A DNA stretch of 64,000 nucleotides from DAOVXM01 sp963746255 (GTDB lineage: Bacteria > Chloroflexota > Anaerolineae > Anaerolineales > UBA4823). Positions 16,903 through 26,664 of this stretch are shown here, one piece after another; positions within the stretch are counted from its first letter, which is position 1; every line of letters starts with the position of its first letter. The stretch covers positions 806,001 through 870,000 of the forward strand of contig CAVVAJ010000009.1 of the NCBI GenBank assembly GCA_963746255.1, written 5' to 3'. The notes under the pieces were generated by a model that worked only from the letters and a program-made list of their open reading frames with translations, searched no databases and was not told the origin of the DNA. A program made the position numbers and the translations under genes.

Positions 16903-18477
16903 ATGAGCATTGATATGCATGAATCAATCGCTATATTGGACTACGGTTCCCAATATGCCCAGCTCATTGCCCGGCGAGTTCGCGAAATGTCGGTGTACTC
17001 GGCACTGTTCCCTTGGGATACTCCTGCAGAAGAAGTCCTCGCAATAAAACCAAAAGGATTCATCTTGTCAGGCGGACCTTCTTCAGTTTACGACACACCG
17101 GCCCCGCAACTGCCAAAGTATATCTTGGAAAGCCAAGTACCCACCCTGGGGATTTGCTACGGGATGCAGGTGCTCACCCACGCTCTTCAGGGTCGGGTTG
17201 CCCGCTCACAGGAGCGTGAGTATGGCTCTGCCCAGTTGACGGCAATAGAGAGCAATCCCTTGCTGCCTATTGGGAGCTATCCCGTTTGGATGTCACATGG
17301 CGACCGAGTTGAAATACCACCACCGGGTTTTGCTGTGCTTGCCAGGAGCGAAAACTCCCCCATCGCAGCGATTGGCGATCTAAAAAACAGCTACTACGGT
17401 GTCCAATTCCACCCAGAAGTGCACCACACGCCAAATGGTGCAGAGATTTTACACCGGTTCGTCTTCGATATATGCCACATCACTCCAGATTGGACACCCG
17501 CATCAATCATTAGTGAAAATGTGGTCAACATCCGCGCTCAAGTAGGTGGCAACCCAGTGCTCTCCGCGGTCAGCGGCGGAGTTGATTCCAGCGTAGCTAC
17601 CGCGATGGTGCAGCGAGCGATCGGAGATCAGCTTATCGCCATTTTCGTTGATACTGGCCTGCTCCGTGCAGGCGAAGTCTCGCAGGTCACCCAAGTTTTA
17701 CATGCTGATCTTGGAGTCGAGCTGATCCTCGTCGACGCAGTCCAGCAGTTTATGGATGCCCTTCGGGGGATCACCGAGCCAGAAGTGAAGCGTAAAGTGA
17801 TCGGCGAACTCTTTATCCGCATCTTTGAACAGCAGGCTCGTCGCTTGAACAACCCGCAGTTTCTCGTCCAGGGGACAATCTACCCTGACGTAGTCGAGTC
17901 CAGCGCGCCTGATCGTACGCAAGCGGCGCGAATAAAAACACATCACAATGTCGGTGGCTTACCAGAGAATATGCAGTTCCAATTGGTTGAACCTTTACGC
18001 TATCTGTTTAAAGATGAAGTCCGAAAAGTTGGCGTGGAACTTGGATTGCCATCAGAAACAGTAAACCGCCAACCCTTCCCTGGCCCAGGTTTAGCAGTTC
18101 GCTGTTTAGGAGAAGTTAATGCCGCCCGCCTGGCACAATTGCGAGCAGCAGATGCGATCTTAATCGAAGAACTGAAAGGCGCTGGATTGCTGCACATGGC
18201 ACTAAGTGGCCACGGTGGACTACAAGGTACAGCACAAGCCTTTGCGGTCTTGCTGCCAATCCGTTCCGTAGGTGTTATGGGAGATAAGCGCACATACCAG
18301 GAGACTATTGCCATACGAGCAGTAACGACGGAAGATTTCATGACCGCCGATTGGGCCCGCCTGCCGCACGAACTATTAGCCAAGATTTCCAACCGGATTG
18401 TCAACGAAGTATCTGGGGTCAACCGGGTGGTTTATGACATCACCTCGAAACCCCCAGGCACGATCGAGTGGGAGTAA
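16903..18477 (+). CDS. guaA: GMP synthase (glutamine-hydrolysing)
   Basis: A 524-residue enzyme making GMP from XMP, glutamine and ATP. The N-terminal class I glutamine amidotransferase domain has the nucleophile Cys85 in GICYGMQ and the His/Glu pair in VQFHPEVHHT. The ATP pyrophosphatase domain has the PP-loop SGGVDSS at about residue 224. The C-terminal dimerisation domain holds RQPFPGPGLAVRCLGE and ends KPPGTIEWE, as in the family. Length is normal. The start is the first ATG; a second in-frame ATG lies four codons on. It forms a unit with the upstream xpt. Confidence 0.97.
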   Translation: MSIDMHESIAILDYGSQYAQLIARRVREMSVYSALFPWDTPAEEVLAIKPKGFILSGGPSSVYDTPAPQLPKYILESQVPTLGICYGMQVLTHALQGRVARSQEREYGSAQLTAIESNPLLPIGSYPVWMSHGDRVEIPPPGFAVLARSENSPIAAIGDLKNSYYGVQFHPEVHHTPNGAEILHRFVFDICHITPDWTPASIISENVVNIRAQVGGNPVLSAVSGGVDSSVATAMVQRAIGDQLIAIFVDTGLLRAGEVSQVTQVLHADLGVELILVDAVQQFMDALRGITEPEVKRKVIGELFIRIFEQQARRLNNPQFLVQGTIYPDVVESSAPDRTQAARIKTHHNVGGLPENMQFQLVEPLRYLFKDEVRKVGVELGLPSETVNRQPFPGPGLAVRCLGEVNAARLAQLRAADAILIEELKGAGLLHMALSGHGGLQGTAQAFAVLLPIRSVGVMGDKRTYQETIAIRAVTTEDFMTADWARLPHELLAKISNRIVNEVSGVNRVVYDITSKPPGTIEWE

Positions 18478-18504
18478 ATCCCGAGGGCATCGCAACTGCC
18501 TTTG

Positions 18505-18521
18505 CCAAAATAGAATTTTGG
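18505..18521. terminator. Possible bidirectional hairpin between guaA and a convergent gene
   Basis: CCAAAAT and ATTTTGG form a 7-bp stem around AGA in the 68-base gap between two convergent genes. The stem is AT-rich and the following T-run is poor, so it is a weak terminator candidate. Confidence 0.3.
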
Positions 18522-18545
18522 TTGTGATTTATATCCGTGAATAAA

Positions 18546-20180
18546 TCATTTATCGCCTGCCCGGCGATCCTTTAGGATATCTATGACCCAATACAAGATC
18601 ACGCTGGCGATTGCCAACGAAAGCAGCAAGAACACGTTTTGAATTGGCCAATTCAGATAGATGTAGCGCTCAAGATACCAGGGGATGAACCAGATCATGA
18701 CGATCGCGATACCGACTAAGACGCGCCACAACCACTTATCAGGTCTGAGACGTTGGGCTGCCCAAACCCATCCAAATAGAGCGGCCTGCAAGCCGATAAA
18801 AGCCACCCGGTAGCGGGGATTATCCCATTGATCACCGCCCCCCCGAAAAGCAGCGATCACTATTCCTAACCAGACAATTAATACCAACGTGCGCGCACTT
18901 ATACTTGACCGATTAGAGTCCAGTTCCCATTTATCATTCCAACGTATTGCCCGCCAAGGTGCATATAACAACAAAAACAGCAAAAGCGTCCACCCAAAAG
19001 CCCGCCAGAGTGCTATGCCACGCCACATCAAGCTGCCAGTAACATCTGCAATTGCAGCTGGCAAAAATGGCTGCGCAATGCCCCATAGGATTATCAGTGG
19101 GGAGTGTGACCAATCTGGAGTAGCGGCAAAAACCTTCTGTACCCAACCGGACGCCCGCTCAGTAAGGTGCGCCTGCCATTCCGCGGTCTTTTTCGCCCAC
19201 CAGCCAACCAATTCAAGCGGGTTGGTTACCGACTGGGGAGCGAAACTACTCCAGCTAAGCCATACTCCAGCGAAAACAAGCAGCGCAATCACCAACAAGA
19301 TCAGCCACAATCGCCGCTGCCGGCGAGGATCTATAAACCACGTATCCCGCCCGAGTGCTAGCAATTGGATTGCCAACATGATGGTCAGCAGCGCTGTTAA
19401 CGGTGGAGACATTAGCAAACTGCTGCCAAGTGAGAACAAGATGACAATAATGCTGCTCAACGAACGGTCCTGCCAGTAACGCAGCATCCCCCAAAACGCT
19501 CCGGCAACCAACGTCATGGAGAAGGCTTCCCGCATCTGAGAACTGCCCAATATGACAGCTTCCGGGTATAGTGCAACTGCCAATGCTGCTACCAAAGCAG
19601 CGCTCGTTCCCCAGGCACGCTTAACAAATGCCCATGTGAACAGCAATGCCAGCGCAGAAAAAGCCGCTGTAATTGTAACGACCATCAGCGGCTGGTGCTG
19701 CTGAGCACCGAACATACGGTATATGCCAGCACTAAGAAAAAGTAATCCGCCATATTGATCTGCTCGGCGGAAATTTCCACTAAATGCACGTAACAGCGGT
19801 TTACCGGATTCGGCCAGCTCCCAAGCGGTTCCATCTCGATCGTAAGCATCGGCCATGATATAACCGCCCTGTTCGGCTGGTGATGCATAGCCGCCCACAG
19901 GTAAAGCCACAAACCAGAACATACCAGCTGAAAGTCGCAGCAGCGCCGTGCCGAGCAGCAACCCTGCCAACCAATTTGGTGGATGCTCGCCCCTGATAAG
20001 CCACCAGCCGCCCGATAAGAGTCCAACGGCAACGAGCAAGACTCCAAAGAAAGGTGCCCACCCCCAGAAGCTGCCCGGAGAGGAAGAGACAAGTGCTAGC
20101 AGTCCTGACAGTGAGAATATCAGCACAAGTATTCCAGCCGTAATTATTATGGGGTATTTATTACGCTTAATCCAAGTCAT
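18546..20180 (-). CDS. Polytopic membrane protein, probable GT39-like glycosyltransferase
   Basis: A 544-residue integral membrane protein with about 11-12 hydrophobic helices. A loop after the third helix contains DAYDRDGTAWELAESGKPLL, and FRRADQYGGLLFLSAGIYRMFG follows, resembling the acidic first loop of dolichol/undecaprenyl-phosphate sugar transferases of the PMT/ArnT superfamily. It would add sugar to a lipid-linked or surface glycan at the outer face of the membrane. It is the last gene of a minus-strand polysaccharide block. No fully diagnostic motif was found, so the family call is moderate. Confidence 0.65.
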   Translation of the reverse strand: MTWIKRNKYPIIITAGILVLIFSLSGLLALVSSSPGSFWGWAPFFGVLLVAVGLLSGGWWLIRGEHPPNWLAGLLLGTALLRLSAGMFWFVALPVGGYASPAEQGGYIMADAYDRDGTAWELAESGKPLLRAFSGNFRRADQYGGLLFLSAGIYRMFGAQQHQPLMVVTITAAFSALALLFTWAFVKRAWGTSAALVAALAVALYPEAVILGSSQMREAFSMTLVAGAFWGMLRYWQDRSLSSIIVILFSLGSSLLMSPPLTALLTIMLAIQLLALGRDTWFIDPRRQRRLWLILLVIALLVFAGVWLSWSSFAPQSVTNPLELVGWWAKKTAEWQAHLTERASGWVQKVFAATPDWSHSPLIILWGIAQPFLPAAIADVTGSLMWRGIALWRAFGWTLLLFLLLYAPWRAIRWNDKWELDSNRSSISARTLVLIVWLGIVIAAFRGGGDQWDNPRYRVAFIGLQAALFGWVWAAQRLRPDKWLWRVLVGIAIVMIWFIPWYLERYIYLNWPIQNVFLLLSLAIASVILYWVIDILKDRRAGDK

Positions 20181-20222
20181 CGTGCAGGCTACCCATTTCT
20201 TGCCAAATTAATATCCGGGTTT

Positions 20223-21365
20223 TTACAGTCCTGCCAATATCATTTCAGTTCGTTTTTCCCAAGTATAGTTGACCACCCTTGCCCGTGCTCTTTCACCAAA
20301 CATACGATATGCCCCTGGGTTCATCTCGATTTCCCGTAGGGCTGCTATCCAGGGCTTTATGTCATCCGGCGGTAGCAGCAATGCAACCTCAGGGTCCAGT
20401 ACTTCGCGCAGCACTGGAATATCACTCGATAGGATAAGACGCTCACAAGCTAAGTATTCAAAGAGCTTCATTGGGCTCAAATAACGGCCGATATCACCGC
20501 CTGAGGAGGCTGCAACATGCCGCTGATAGGGCATTATGAGCGTATTACAAGCAAATTGATATACGGGTATCTCAGCATTCGGTACAAAACCAGTCAAAAT
20601 CACATTCTCAAGCATCCGAGAGGAGGCTAAATCTCTGATCTTTACAACGTCTTCCGGATCGCCACCAACAATCAAAAAAGTGTATTCCGGCAGCCTCGCT
20701 GCCATCTCCAACATCATGGCGACTCCCCGTCCAGCATACAGATGTCCAGTGTAACCGATCACCATTTTGCTTTGTTCTAGATGAAAATCATAGTCCCGGG
20801 CTAGTTTCTCCCGCGCCTGCTCTATACTCAGCAAATTCTTATAGCGTGCCAGATCAACTCCATCAGGGGCGACCAGCAGCTGGGCACCATTTGCTGGAAA
20901 TGAAAACTCATCAACCAGGTCATGGGCAAGCGATTTTGAAATAACAACAATTTTACGGGCTCCATTCCCCTTAAGAAAATATCGGAACAGGAATTTCCCG
21001 GTTGTGCTTCGAGGCAGGTCATGGACTTCAAACACTGTTGGCAGGCCCGACCAACTGCCGAATACGGCTGCCTGCGGCAAACGAGTGTAGAGCAAATCCG
21101 CTCGCCAGGATTTTGCCCATCTCAAACCGGCGACACCATAATCGTAGCGCCGCAGGCTACGGCGTATTGGCAGCCATTCAATGTTTATCTCTTCATGCAA
21201 ACCGTAGTGTCTGCTTATTAAATACCAAGTCACTTCCGGCGCTCCAGGTACTGCTACGCGAACTTCATGACCCAGGACAACCATGGCTTGCGCCATCTTC
21301 ATGACTTGAATCGTATTTGCCCGTAAGGCAGGTAGGTAGGTCGGAGCAATAATCGCGATTTTCAT
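20223..21365 (-). CDS. Glycosyltransferase family 4
   Basis: A 380-residue GT-B fold enzyme. The N-terminal acceptor domain starts KIAIIAPTYLPALRANTIQV. The C-terminal donor domain has KMVIGYTGHLYAGRGVAMML near residue 205, TGFVPNAEIPVY, and the E-x7-E region SPMKLFEYLACERLILSSDI. It would transfer a sugar from a nucleotide donor to a growing glycan in the cytoplasm. The ATG at 21365 is preferred to the GTG two codons earlier. It sits between the membrane glycosyltransferase and the flippase genes on the same strand. Confidence 0.9.
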   Translation of the reverse strand: MKIAIIAPTYLPALRANTIQVMKMAQAMVVLGHEVRVAVPGAPEVTWYLISRHYGLHEEINIEWLPIRRSLRRYDYGVAGLRWAKSWRADLLYTRLPQAAVFGSWSGLPTVFEVHDLPRSTTGKFLFRYFLKGNGARKIVVISKSLAHDLVDEFSFPANGAQLLVAPDGVDLARYKNLLSIEQAREKLARDYDFHLEQSKMVIGYTGHLYAGRGVAMMLEMAARLPEYTFLIVGGDPEDVVKIRDLASSRMLENVILTGFVPNAEIPVYQFACNTLIMPYQRHVAASSGGDIGRYLSPMKLFEYLACERLILSSDIPVLREVLDPEVALLLPPDDIKPWIAALREIEMNPGAYRMFGERARARVVNYTWEKRTEMILAGL

Positions 21366-21401
21366 CTTCACATTTGAAGGCGGATCATCAGTATTCTTGA
21401 G

Positions 21402-22802
21402 TTATGCCTCACTAGGATTATCTCTTAGCGTGAGAACAGACCTCAATTTTATTACCGCCGCGGTTACACTGCTGATGTAATATCCTGCCAACAAAGCAGC
21501 GCTTGCCAGGTATCCATACATCGGTACGAAAATCACAATGCCAATGATTTTCAGCACAGCCAAGATCGAATTAACTTTCATGGGGAACTCGGGCAAGCCA
21601 ATTGACAACAAAGCGATCCGGTTCCAATAAAAAGTATTCGCAACTAGGAAACCGACCATTAGGATCACTAATGCGGGATACGCTGGCAGATAATCAGCCC
21701 CGTAAAGTCTAGCTATCAGCGGTTTCCCAAAGACGATCAAGAATATTACTGCGACCGATGTATAGCTGCCCGCCAGCCGGGAGCCCTGCTGAAGGATTTG
21801 GCGAAAATTATTCCAATTTTTACTTGCGACCTCGCGCGACAGCTCTGGATATGTCGTTTGGGGTAATGGACTCACTGGCATCTGCACGATATTTATCAGC
21901 GACATCGCTAAACGGTAGTACCCAGCTTCCAAAGGCCCTCGTAACAAAGACACCCATAACAAATCGCCATCCTTGTTTACGAGGTTGATGGTCGCACTGA
22001 TATTGGTACTGACGGCAAAGCTCAGCAAATCGCGGGCGACCGGTCGGATCACATTTATATTAACCCGCCACCAACCACGGTTCCATTGGCGGTTTGCCTC
22101 CTTGACAGCTGCGATGCTCAACCCAAGTGCGCCAAATGTCTTCCCCACTACATAGGCTAGGAGTACTCCCAGGAAACCACCGTCGGCAAAATAGATGACG
22201 AGGATCAAACAGAACGTGACTAGCGACTGCCCGACAAACAGGATACCGATATACCGGAAACGATCGTAAAACTGCAGCAAACCAGTTGAGCTTTCTGCCA
22301 TGAGGTTCGCCAGTACAATCAGTCCATAAGCCATAAAATACGCCGTTGTACTGCCGTCCTTGGCAAAGAAACGGGCACCCAAAGGGGCCAGCAAAATGAT
22401 CAAGACGAAAGCAACCAGCGAGGCTCCAACCTCCAAAATGGCAGCCGTCTTAAAGATCGCGGCTGCGCGCTCATGATCATTTTCCTCGTTATAATGCCCC
22501 ACATATTTAATAACAAACTCGCTCATCCTGAACGAGCAAAACTTATTTATTACACTCGTAAATAGGATGATTGTCCCTAAAATCCCGTAGCCAGCAACAC
22601 CCAAGAGCCGTGCGACCAAAATTCCCTGCAGCATGCTGATAGCAGCAGCTGCACCAGTGGCACTGAATAGGTAGCTTGAATTCTTGATGACTCTGCGAAC
22701 AAGTGGGTTCTTAAATAACCCGTGATAGCATTCTTGCAGCCAGATGTAAAAAGATTGCCACATCGATTTTATTAGGGGTAACTTAACCTGAGAAGTCAGC
22801 AC
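21402..22802 (-). CDS. Oligosaccharide flippase family protein (MOP superfamily, Wzx-like)
   Basis: A 466-residue protein with about 12-14 predicted membrane helices. It contains NSSYLFSATGAAAAISML and ARLLGVAGYGILGTIILFT, the GxxxYG motif typical of the first two helices of polysaccharide flippases. It would move lipid-linked repeat units across the cytoplasmic membrane. The start is a GTG at 22802; an ATG at 22763 is an alternative that would shorten the cytoplasmic N-terminus. Its position among glycosyltransferase and sugar-nucleotide genes supports the role. Confidence 0.88.
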   Translation of the reverse strand: MLTSQVKLPLIKSMWQSFYIWLQECYHGLFKNPLVRRVIKNSSYLFSATGAAAAISMLQGILVARLLGVAGYGILGTIILFTSVINKFCSFRMSEFVIKYVGHYNEENDHERAAAIFKTAAILEVGASLVAFVLIILLAPLGARFFAKDGSTTAYFMAYGLIVLANLMAESSTGLLQFYDRFRYIGILFVGQSLVTFCLILVIYFADGGFLGVLLAYVVGKTFGALGLSIAAVKEANRQWNRGWWRVNINVIRPVARDLLSFAVSTNISATINLVNKDGDLLWVSLLRGPLEAGYYRLAMSLINIVQMPVSPLPQTTYPELSREVASKNWNNFRQILQQGSRLAGSYTSVAVIFLIVFGKPLIARLYGADYLPAYPALVILMVGFLVANTFYWNRIALLSIGLPEFPMKVNSILAVLKIIGIVIFVPMYGYLASAALLAGYYISSVTAAVIKLRSVLTLRDNPSEA

Positions 22803-22843
22803 CCGCTATCTGAGATATGCTGCGAGGGGCTGGATGCGAACAG

Positions 22844-23827
22844 CTATAGGCCGGTATTGATTGTTGAAGCCCAGGCGCGCTCTGTGTCATACCATTCGAC
22901 AAGATTGGTCAGCCCTTCCTGCATGTTGACTTTTGGTTCCCAGGAAAGTAATTGTTTCGCTTTCTCAACATTCGCCCAACTAGCCAGCATATCGGCTGGA
23001 TGGGCGGGTTTTCGAATGATCAGGGCTTCGTGGCCGATGAGATTTTCTAACATACGAATCAGCGCGATGATACGGATGTTTTCATGTCCACCAAGATTGA
23101 TGATTTGATATCCGACAGGTGTTAATGCGGCGATTGTCCCGCGTGCAATATCATCGATGTAGGTGAAGCCCCGAGTTTGCTCCCCGTCGCCAAATAGAGT
23201 TACCGGCTTGCCTTCGGTTATCCATTTGGTGAACCGAAACAGGCTCATATCTGGCCGGCCTGCGGGACCGTAGACGGTGAAGTAGCGCACAACAGTCACG
23301 TCGATGCCATACAAATAGTGGTAGGAATGACAGAGGACTTCAGCGGCTTTCTTGCTGGCCGCATATGGCTGCAGGGGCAGATCACTCCCAGCATCCTCTG
23401 CAGTCGGGTATGGAGCGTCTGCACCGTAGATGCTGGATGTTGACGCAAGGATAAATTTAGGGATCCCTTCCTGGCGGCAAAGTTCCAATAAATTTAATGT
23501 CCCAGTGAGGTTTGTATCCATATACAGCCATGGGTCTTCAAGGGATTTTCGTACGCCAGCTCGTGCAGCTAAATTAATGACGGCCGAGAAATCCCCCCCC
23601 TGCAAGCGGTCCTCTGTGGAAATAGCCTGGCGATCAGCGATATCCAGACGGATGAAATCAAACCCAGGTTGTGAGAGCAAAGACTGCAGGCGGTGTTCTT
23701 TCATGCGGACATCATATGCATCATTCATGTTATCCAAACCGATCACGCTGTGCCCCCCAGCTAACAAAAACTCTGCGACTCTTGAACCAATGAAGCCCGC
23801 CACACCTGTTACGATATATTTAGACAT
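22844..23827 (-). CDS. NAD-dependent nucleotide-sugar epimerase (extended SDR, UDP-glucuronate 4-epimerase-like)
   Basis: About 327 residues. The Rossmann motif GVAGFIG is at the N-terminus, the catalytic tyrosine and lysine are in YAASKKAAE, and the segments HSYHYLYGIDVTVVRYFTVY, GPAGRPDMSLFRF and FGDGEQTRGFTYIDD are most like UDP-glucuronate/UDP-galacturonate epimerases. The ATG at 23827 was chosen because GGAG lies six bases upstream. With the nucleotide-sugar dehydrogenase 75 bases upstream it could make an acidic sugar for the surface polysaccharide. Exact substrate is inferred from similarity of motifs only. Confidence 0.9.
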   Translation of the reverse strand: MSKYIVTGVAGFIGSRVAEFLLAGGHSVIGLDNMNDAYDVRMKEHRLQSLLSQPGFDFIRLDIADRQAISTEDRLQGGDFSAVINLAARAGVRKSLEDPWLYMDTNLTGTLNLLELCRQEGIPKFILASTSSIYGADAPYPTAEDAGSDLPLQPYAASKKAAEVLCHSYHYLYGIDVTVVRYFTVYGPAGRPDMSLFRFTKWITEGKPVTLFGDGEQTRGFTYIDDIARGTIAALTPVGYQIINLGGHENIRIIALIRMLENLIGHEALIIRKPAHPADMLASWANVEKAKQLLSWEPKVNMQEGLTNLVEWYDTERAWASTINTGL

Positions 23828-23902
23828 CAACTTCTCCAAATCCTGGGAGGATATAACTTGCTCGCCAGCAACCAGGCTTGATGAGATCAGGGTGATATAT
23901 AC

Positions 23903-25225
23903 CTACAATCGGATTACTTTTTCGCTATCTCGCCCGATCTTACCTAATGCATTACGCGTATCTACGATTAAACGCGCATTTTCAAGAATTGCTTCATATT
24001 CATAGCTAGAATGGTCAGTGATAATTACCACGCAATCCGCCTTCCGTACTGCCTCAATTAGATCGCGCTCGCTTTCCATCTGTTTCCCTTCGTGCTGTAG
24101 GGTGGGGATATACGGGTCGTAATAGCTTACCTGTGCACCTTTCTGGTCAAGCAGCCCAATCACATCCAATGCGGGAGATTCGCGCAAATCGTCAATATCG
24201 GGCTTATAAGCCACACCAAGCACTAAAACTTCGCTCCCTTTCAACGGCATACTGTGTTCATTGAGCGCGTCTTGCACCAAGCCGAGAACATGGCGTGGCA
24301 TACCTGTATTGATCTCCGATGCTAAATCGATGAAGCGAGCGGTGTAATTGAGCGCGCGCAGTTTCCATGACAAGTAGAGGGGGTCGATGGGTATACAATG
24401 ACCGCCCAATCCTGGTCCAGGAGTAAATTTCATGAAACCAAATGGTTTGGTTGCCGCAGCATCGATCACTTCCCAAATATCTACGCCCAGACGATCACAC
24501 ATGATGGCCATCTCATTAACCAGGCCAATATTGATCATACGGAAAGTGTTTTCGAGCAGTTTCGCCATCTCCGCTACCTCTGCGGAAGAAACAGAAACCA
24601 CGGATTGTAACGCCTGACCATACCACGTCGCGGCCACCTCGGTGCAGTCTGCGGTAATGCCGCCAATAACCTTGGGCGTATTTATAGTCGTCCAATCTTC
24701 CCGCCCGGGGTCTACGCGCTCTGGTGAAAACGCCAGGAAGAAATCTTTACCAACTTCTAAGCCGCTTTCCTCGCTAAGCTGAGGCAGAAGTATCTCCCGT
24801 GTCGTGCCAGGATAAGTGGTGGACTCAAGTACGATCACCATTCCGGGATGGATATGTTTTGCAAGTTCACTGGTGGCATCGATGATATAAGAAAGGTCGG
24901 GGTCACCGGTCTTTCTCAGGGGGGTTGGAACGCAAATGCTGACCGCATCGACTTCATCTAGCACTTCAAAGTCATGTGTAGCAATCAATTTTCTCTCGGC
25001 AACCAAGCGGGCAACTTGTTCTGAGGGCACATCCTTGATGTAGCTTTTGCCACTATTCACGATGTCGACTTTGCCCTGATCAGGGTCAATACCGATTACC
25101 TCGAATCCACATTCCGCAAATACTGCCGCCAAGGGTAAACCGACATAACCCAAACCCAATATAGCTACTTTGGCATTCCGTGTTTGTAAACGCTCGATCA
25201 GCTGCTGTTTTTTCTGTGTATTCAT
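23903..25225 (-). CDS. Nucleotide sugar dehydrogenase (UDP-glucose/GDP-mannose dehydrogenase family)
   Basis: A 440-residue NAD-dependent four-electron dehydrogenase turning a UDP-sugar into the corresponding uronic acid. The N-terminal domain has the dinucleotide-binding GLGYVGLPLAAVFAECGF and later AFSPERVDPG. The central domain has the catalytic Cys in GLGGHCIPIDPLYLSWK. The C-terminal domain has GVAYKPDIDDLRESPALDV. The GGHCIPIDPLYLSWK pattern is closest to the WecC/WbpA (UDP-N-acetylhexosamine) branch. It is the first gene of the minus-strand polysaccharide block. Confidence 0.93.
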   Translation of the reverse strand: MNTQKKQQLIERLQTRNAKVAILGLGYVGLPLAAVFAECGFEVIGIDPDQGKVDIVNSGKSYIKDVPSEQVARLVAERKLIATHDFEVLDEVDAVSICVPTPLRKTGDPDLSYIIDATSELAKHIHPGMVIVLESTTYPGTTREILLPQLSEESGLEVGKDFFLAFSPERVDPGREDWTTINTPKVIGGITADCTEVAATWYGQALQSVVSVSSAEVAEMAKLLENTFRMINIGLVNEMAIMCDRLGVDIWEVIDAAATKPFGFMKFTPGPGLGGHCIPIDPLYLSWKLRALNYTARFIDLASEINTGMPRHVLGLVQDALNEHSMPLKGSEVLVLGVAYKPDIDDLRESPALDVIGLLDQKGAQVSYYDPYIPTLQHEGKQMESERDLIEAVRKADCVVIITDHSSYEYEAILENARLIVDTRNALGKIGRDSEKVIRL

Positions 25226-25281
25226 TTTGCCTCAAATAAAAATTGAACCGATTATGTGATTAGCGCCAACAGTGCATGCCA

Positions 25282-25950
25282 TTAGAAAAGGCTCAGTTGT
25301 TTAGGTTCTTCGTCTTCCCGTAGGGAAGAACTTCCCGCCGGGCTTTCAATCTTTTCCGCCTTGGTTATTAATTCTGGCAATCGAGCGAAATCTTCTTGGA
25401 TGACTGGGCGGAGGGATCCTTGGTGAAGTGCGGCAGCTGGATGGTACATGGGCACGATTAAGCGCCCTTTGACCACCTTGGGCTGACCATGTATCGCACT
25501 GATTTTTGCGTTCGGGAAGTAGCGCGCCATTGAGTATCTGCCTAGGGTCACGATAACCTGGGGGTTAATCGCCTTGATTTGTTTCTCCAGGTAGACGCCG
25601 CATGCTTCCAACTCTTCTGGCATCGGATCTCGGTTGCCTGGTGGCCGGCATTTGACAACATTAGCGATAAATACGTCGGATCGCTTCAGGTTGATACTGG
25701 CCAATAGATCATCTAGGAATTTACCAGCTGCGCCTACAAAAGGTCGCCCTTGTTCATTCTCGTGAAATCCAGGGCCTTCGCCAACGAACATAATGTCCGC
25801 ATCTGCTGGACCTTCTCCTGGAACCGCGTTCTTCCGGGAATAATGGAGTATACATTTCTGACAATCCGACACCTCTTGTGCTATTTGGTTTAGCGTTTTT
25901 TGAGGGTCCAAACCGCACCTCCACAAATTTATCTGCTGCCCAATCTGCAT
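25282..25950 (-). CDS. Family 4 (iron-sulfur) uracil-DNA glycosylase
   Basis: A 222-residue DNA repair enzyme removing uracil from DNA. Motif 1 GEGPGFHENEQGRPFVGAAG is characteristic of family 4, and motif 3 is MYHPAAALHQG with the DNA-intercalating segment. Candidate cluster cysteines are in CQKC near residue 30, in KCRPPGNRDP and in LEACGVYLEKQ, matching the 4Fe-4S pattern of thermophile-type UDGs. The C-terminus has a low-complexity acidic tail. It lies 57 bases upstream of the polysaccharide block on the same strand. Confidence 0.93.
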   Translation of the reverse strand: MQIGQQINLWRCGLDPQKTLNQIAQEVSDCQKCILHYSRKNAVPGEGPADADIMFVGEGPGFHENEQGRPFVGAAGKFLDDLLASINLKRSDVFIANVVKCRPPGNRDPMPEELEACGVYLEKQIKAINPQVIVTLGRYSMARYFPNAKISAIHGQPKVVKGRLIVPMYHPAAALHQGSLRPVIQEDFARLPELITKAEKIESPAGSSSLREDEEPKQLSLF

Positions 25951-26099
25951 AGACCTCGTTTAATCAAAGGTTGAGTATACACGTTTTTCGAATTTCCTGC
26001 ATCTACCCACCCTTAGTATGCTTTGACTTGATTACGAAATCCTGCCCATGACAGCACATCAAAGTATTTTTATTTCTCTCGCATAGTAGATTCAATCAA

Positions 26100-26633
26100 T
26101 TATTCTGCCGCTTTTGGCTCAGCATCAGTCTGATATTGGTGGGTTTGCAGTAAATTGTCCTTGATTTCAATCATATCGGCAGTTAATATCAGCGCATCTT
26201 CAAAGTTATCACGGTAATAACGCTTTCGATAACCGGTCTGAATGAACCCAAACCGGCCATACAATTTTTGCGCACTCACATTCCCGCTGCGGACCTCTAA
26301 CGTAGCCGTCACTGCACCTTCCTGGTAAGCAAAAAATAGCCCCTCAGTCAGCAAGCTTTTGGCGATCCCCAATCGGCGGTATTCCGGATGAACCGATAAG
26401 GTCGCCAGATGGGCTTCATCCAATATTACCCAGATGACTATCACCCCCACAATAACATGACTGCCAGTGGGGGTAGAAACTTCTGCTACACGCGAAATCG
26501 AGCGGTTATTCTCTAAGATTTCATAGCGGAAGGCATTCTCCGACCATGGCAATGCAAAGGATAAACGATCTATGAGATGGGCTTGTTTTACATCATCCAA
26601 GCACATTGGTCTGATGGTTATGTTGACGATCAT
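26100..26633 (-). CDS. rimI: Ribosomal protein S18-alanine N-acetyltransferase
   Basis: A 177-residue GNAT acetyltransferase. ITIRPMCLDDVKQAHLID starts the fold, HLATLSVHPEYRRLGIAKSLL carries the acetyl-CoA pyrophosphate-binding motif (R/Q-x-x-G-x-A), and ATLEVRSGNVSAQKLYGRFGF is the hallmark of RimI. It acetylates the N-terminus of S18 and may act on other proteins. Its position directly after tsaB and tsaE is the classical arrangement. No strong Shine-Dalgarno was found; an ATG nine codons in is an alternative start. Confidence 0.92.
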   Translation of the reverse strand: MIVNITIRPMCLDDVKQAHLIDRLSFALPWSENAFRYEILENNRSISRVAEVSTPTGSHVIVGVIVIWVILDEAHLATLSVHPEYRRLGIAKSLLTEGLFFAYQEGAVTATLEVRSGNVSAQKLYGRFGFIQTGYRKRYYRDNFEDALILTADMIEIKDNLLQTHQYQTDAEPKAAE

Positions 26634-26664
26634 AGTCCGGGGAGGTCGTTTCGTAAGAAAGCAA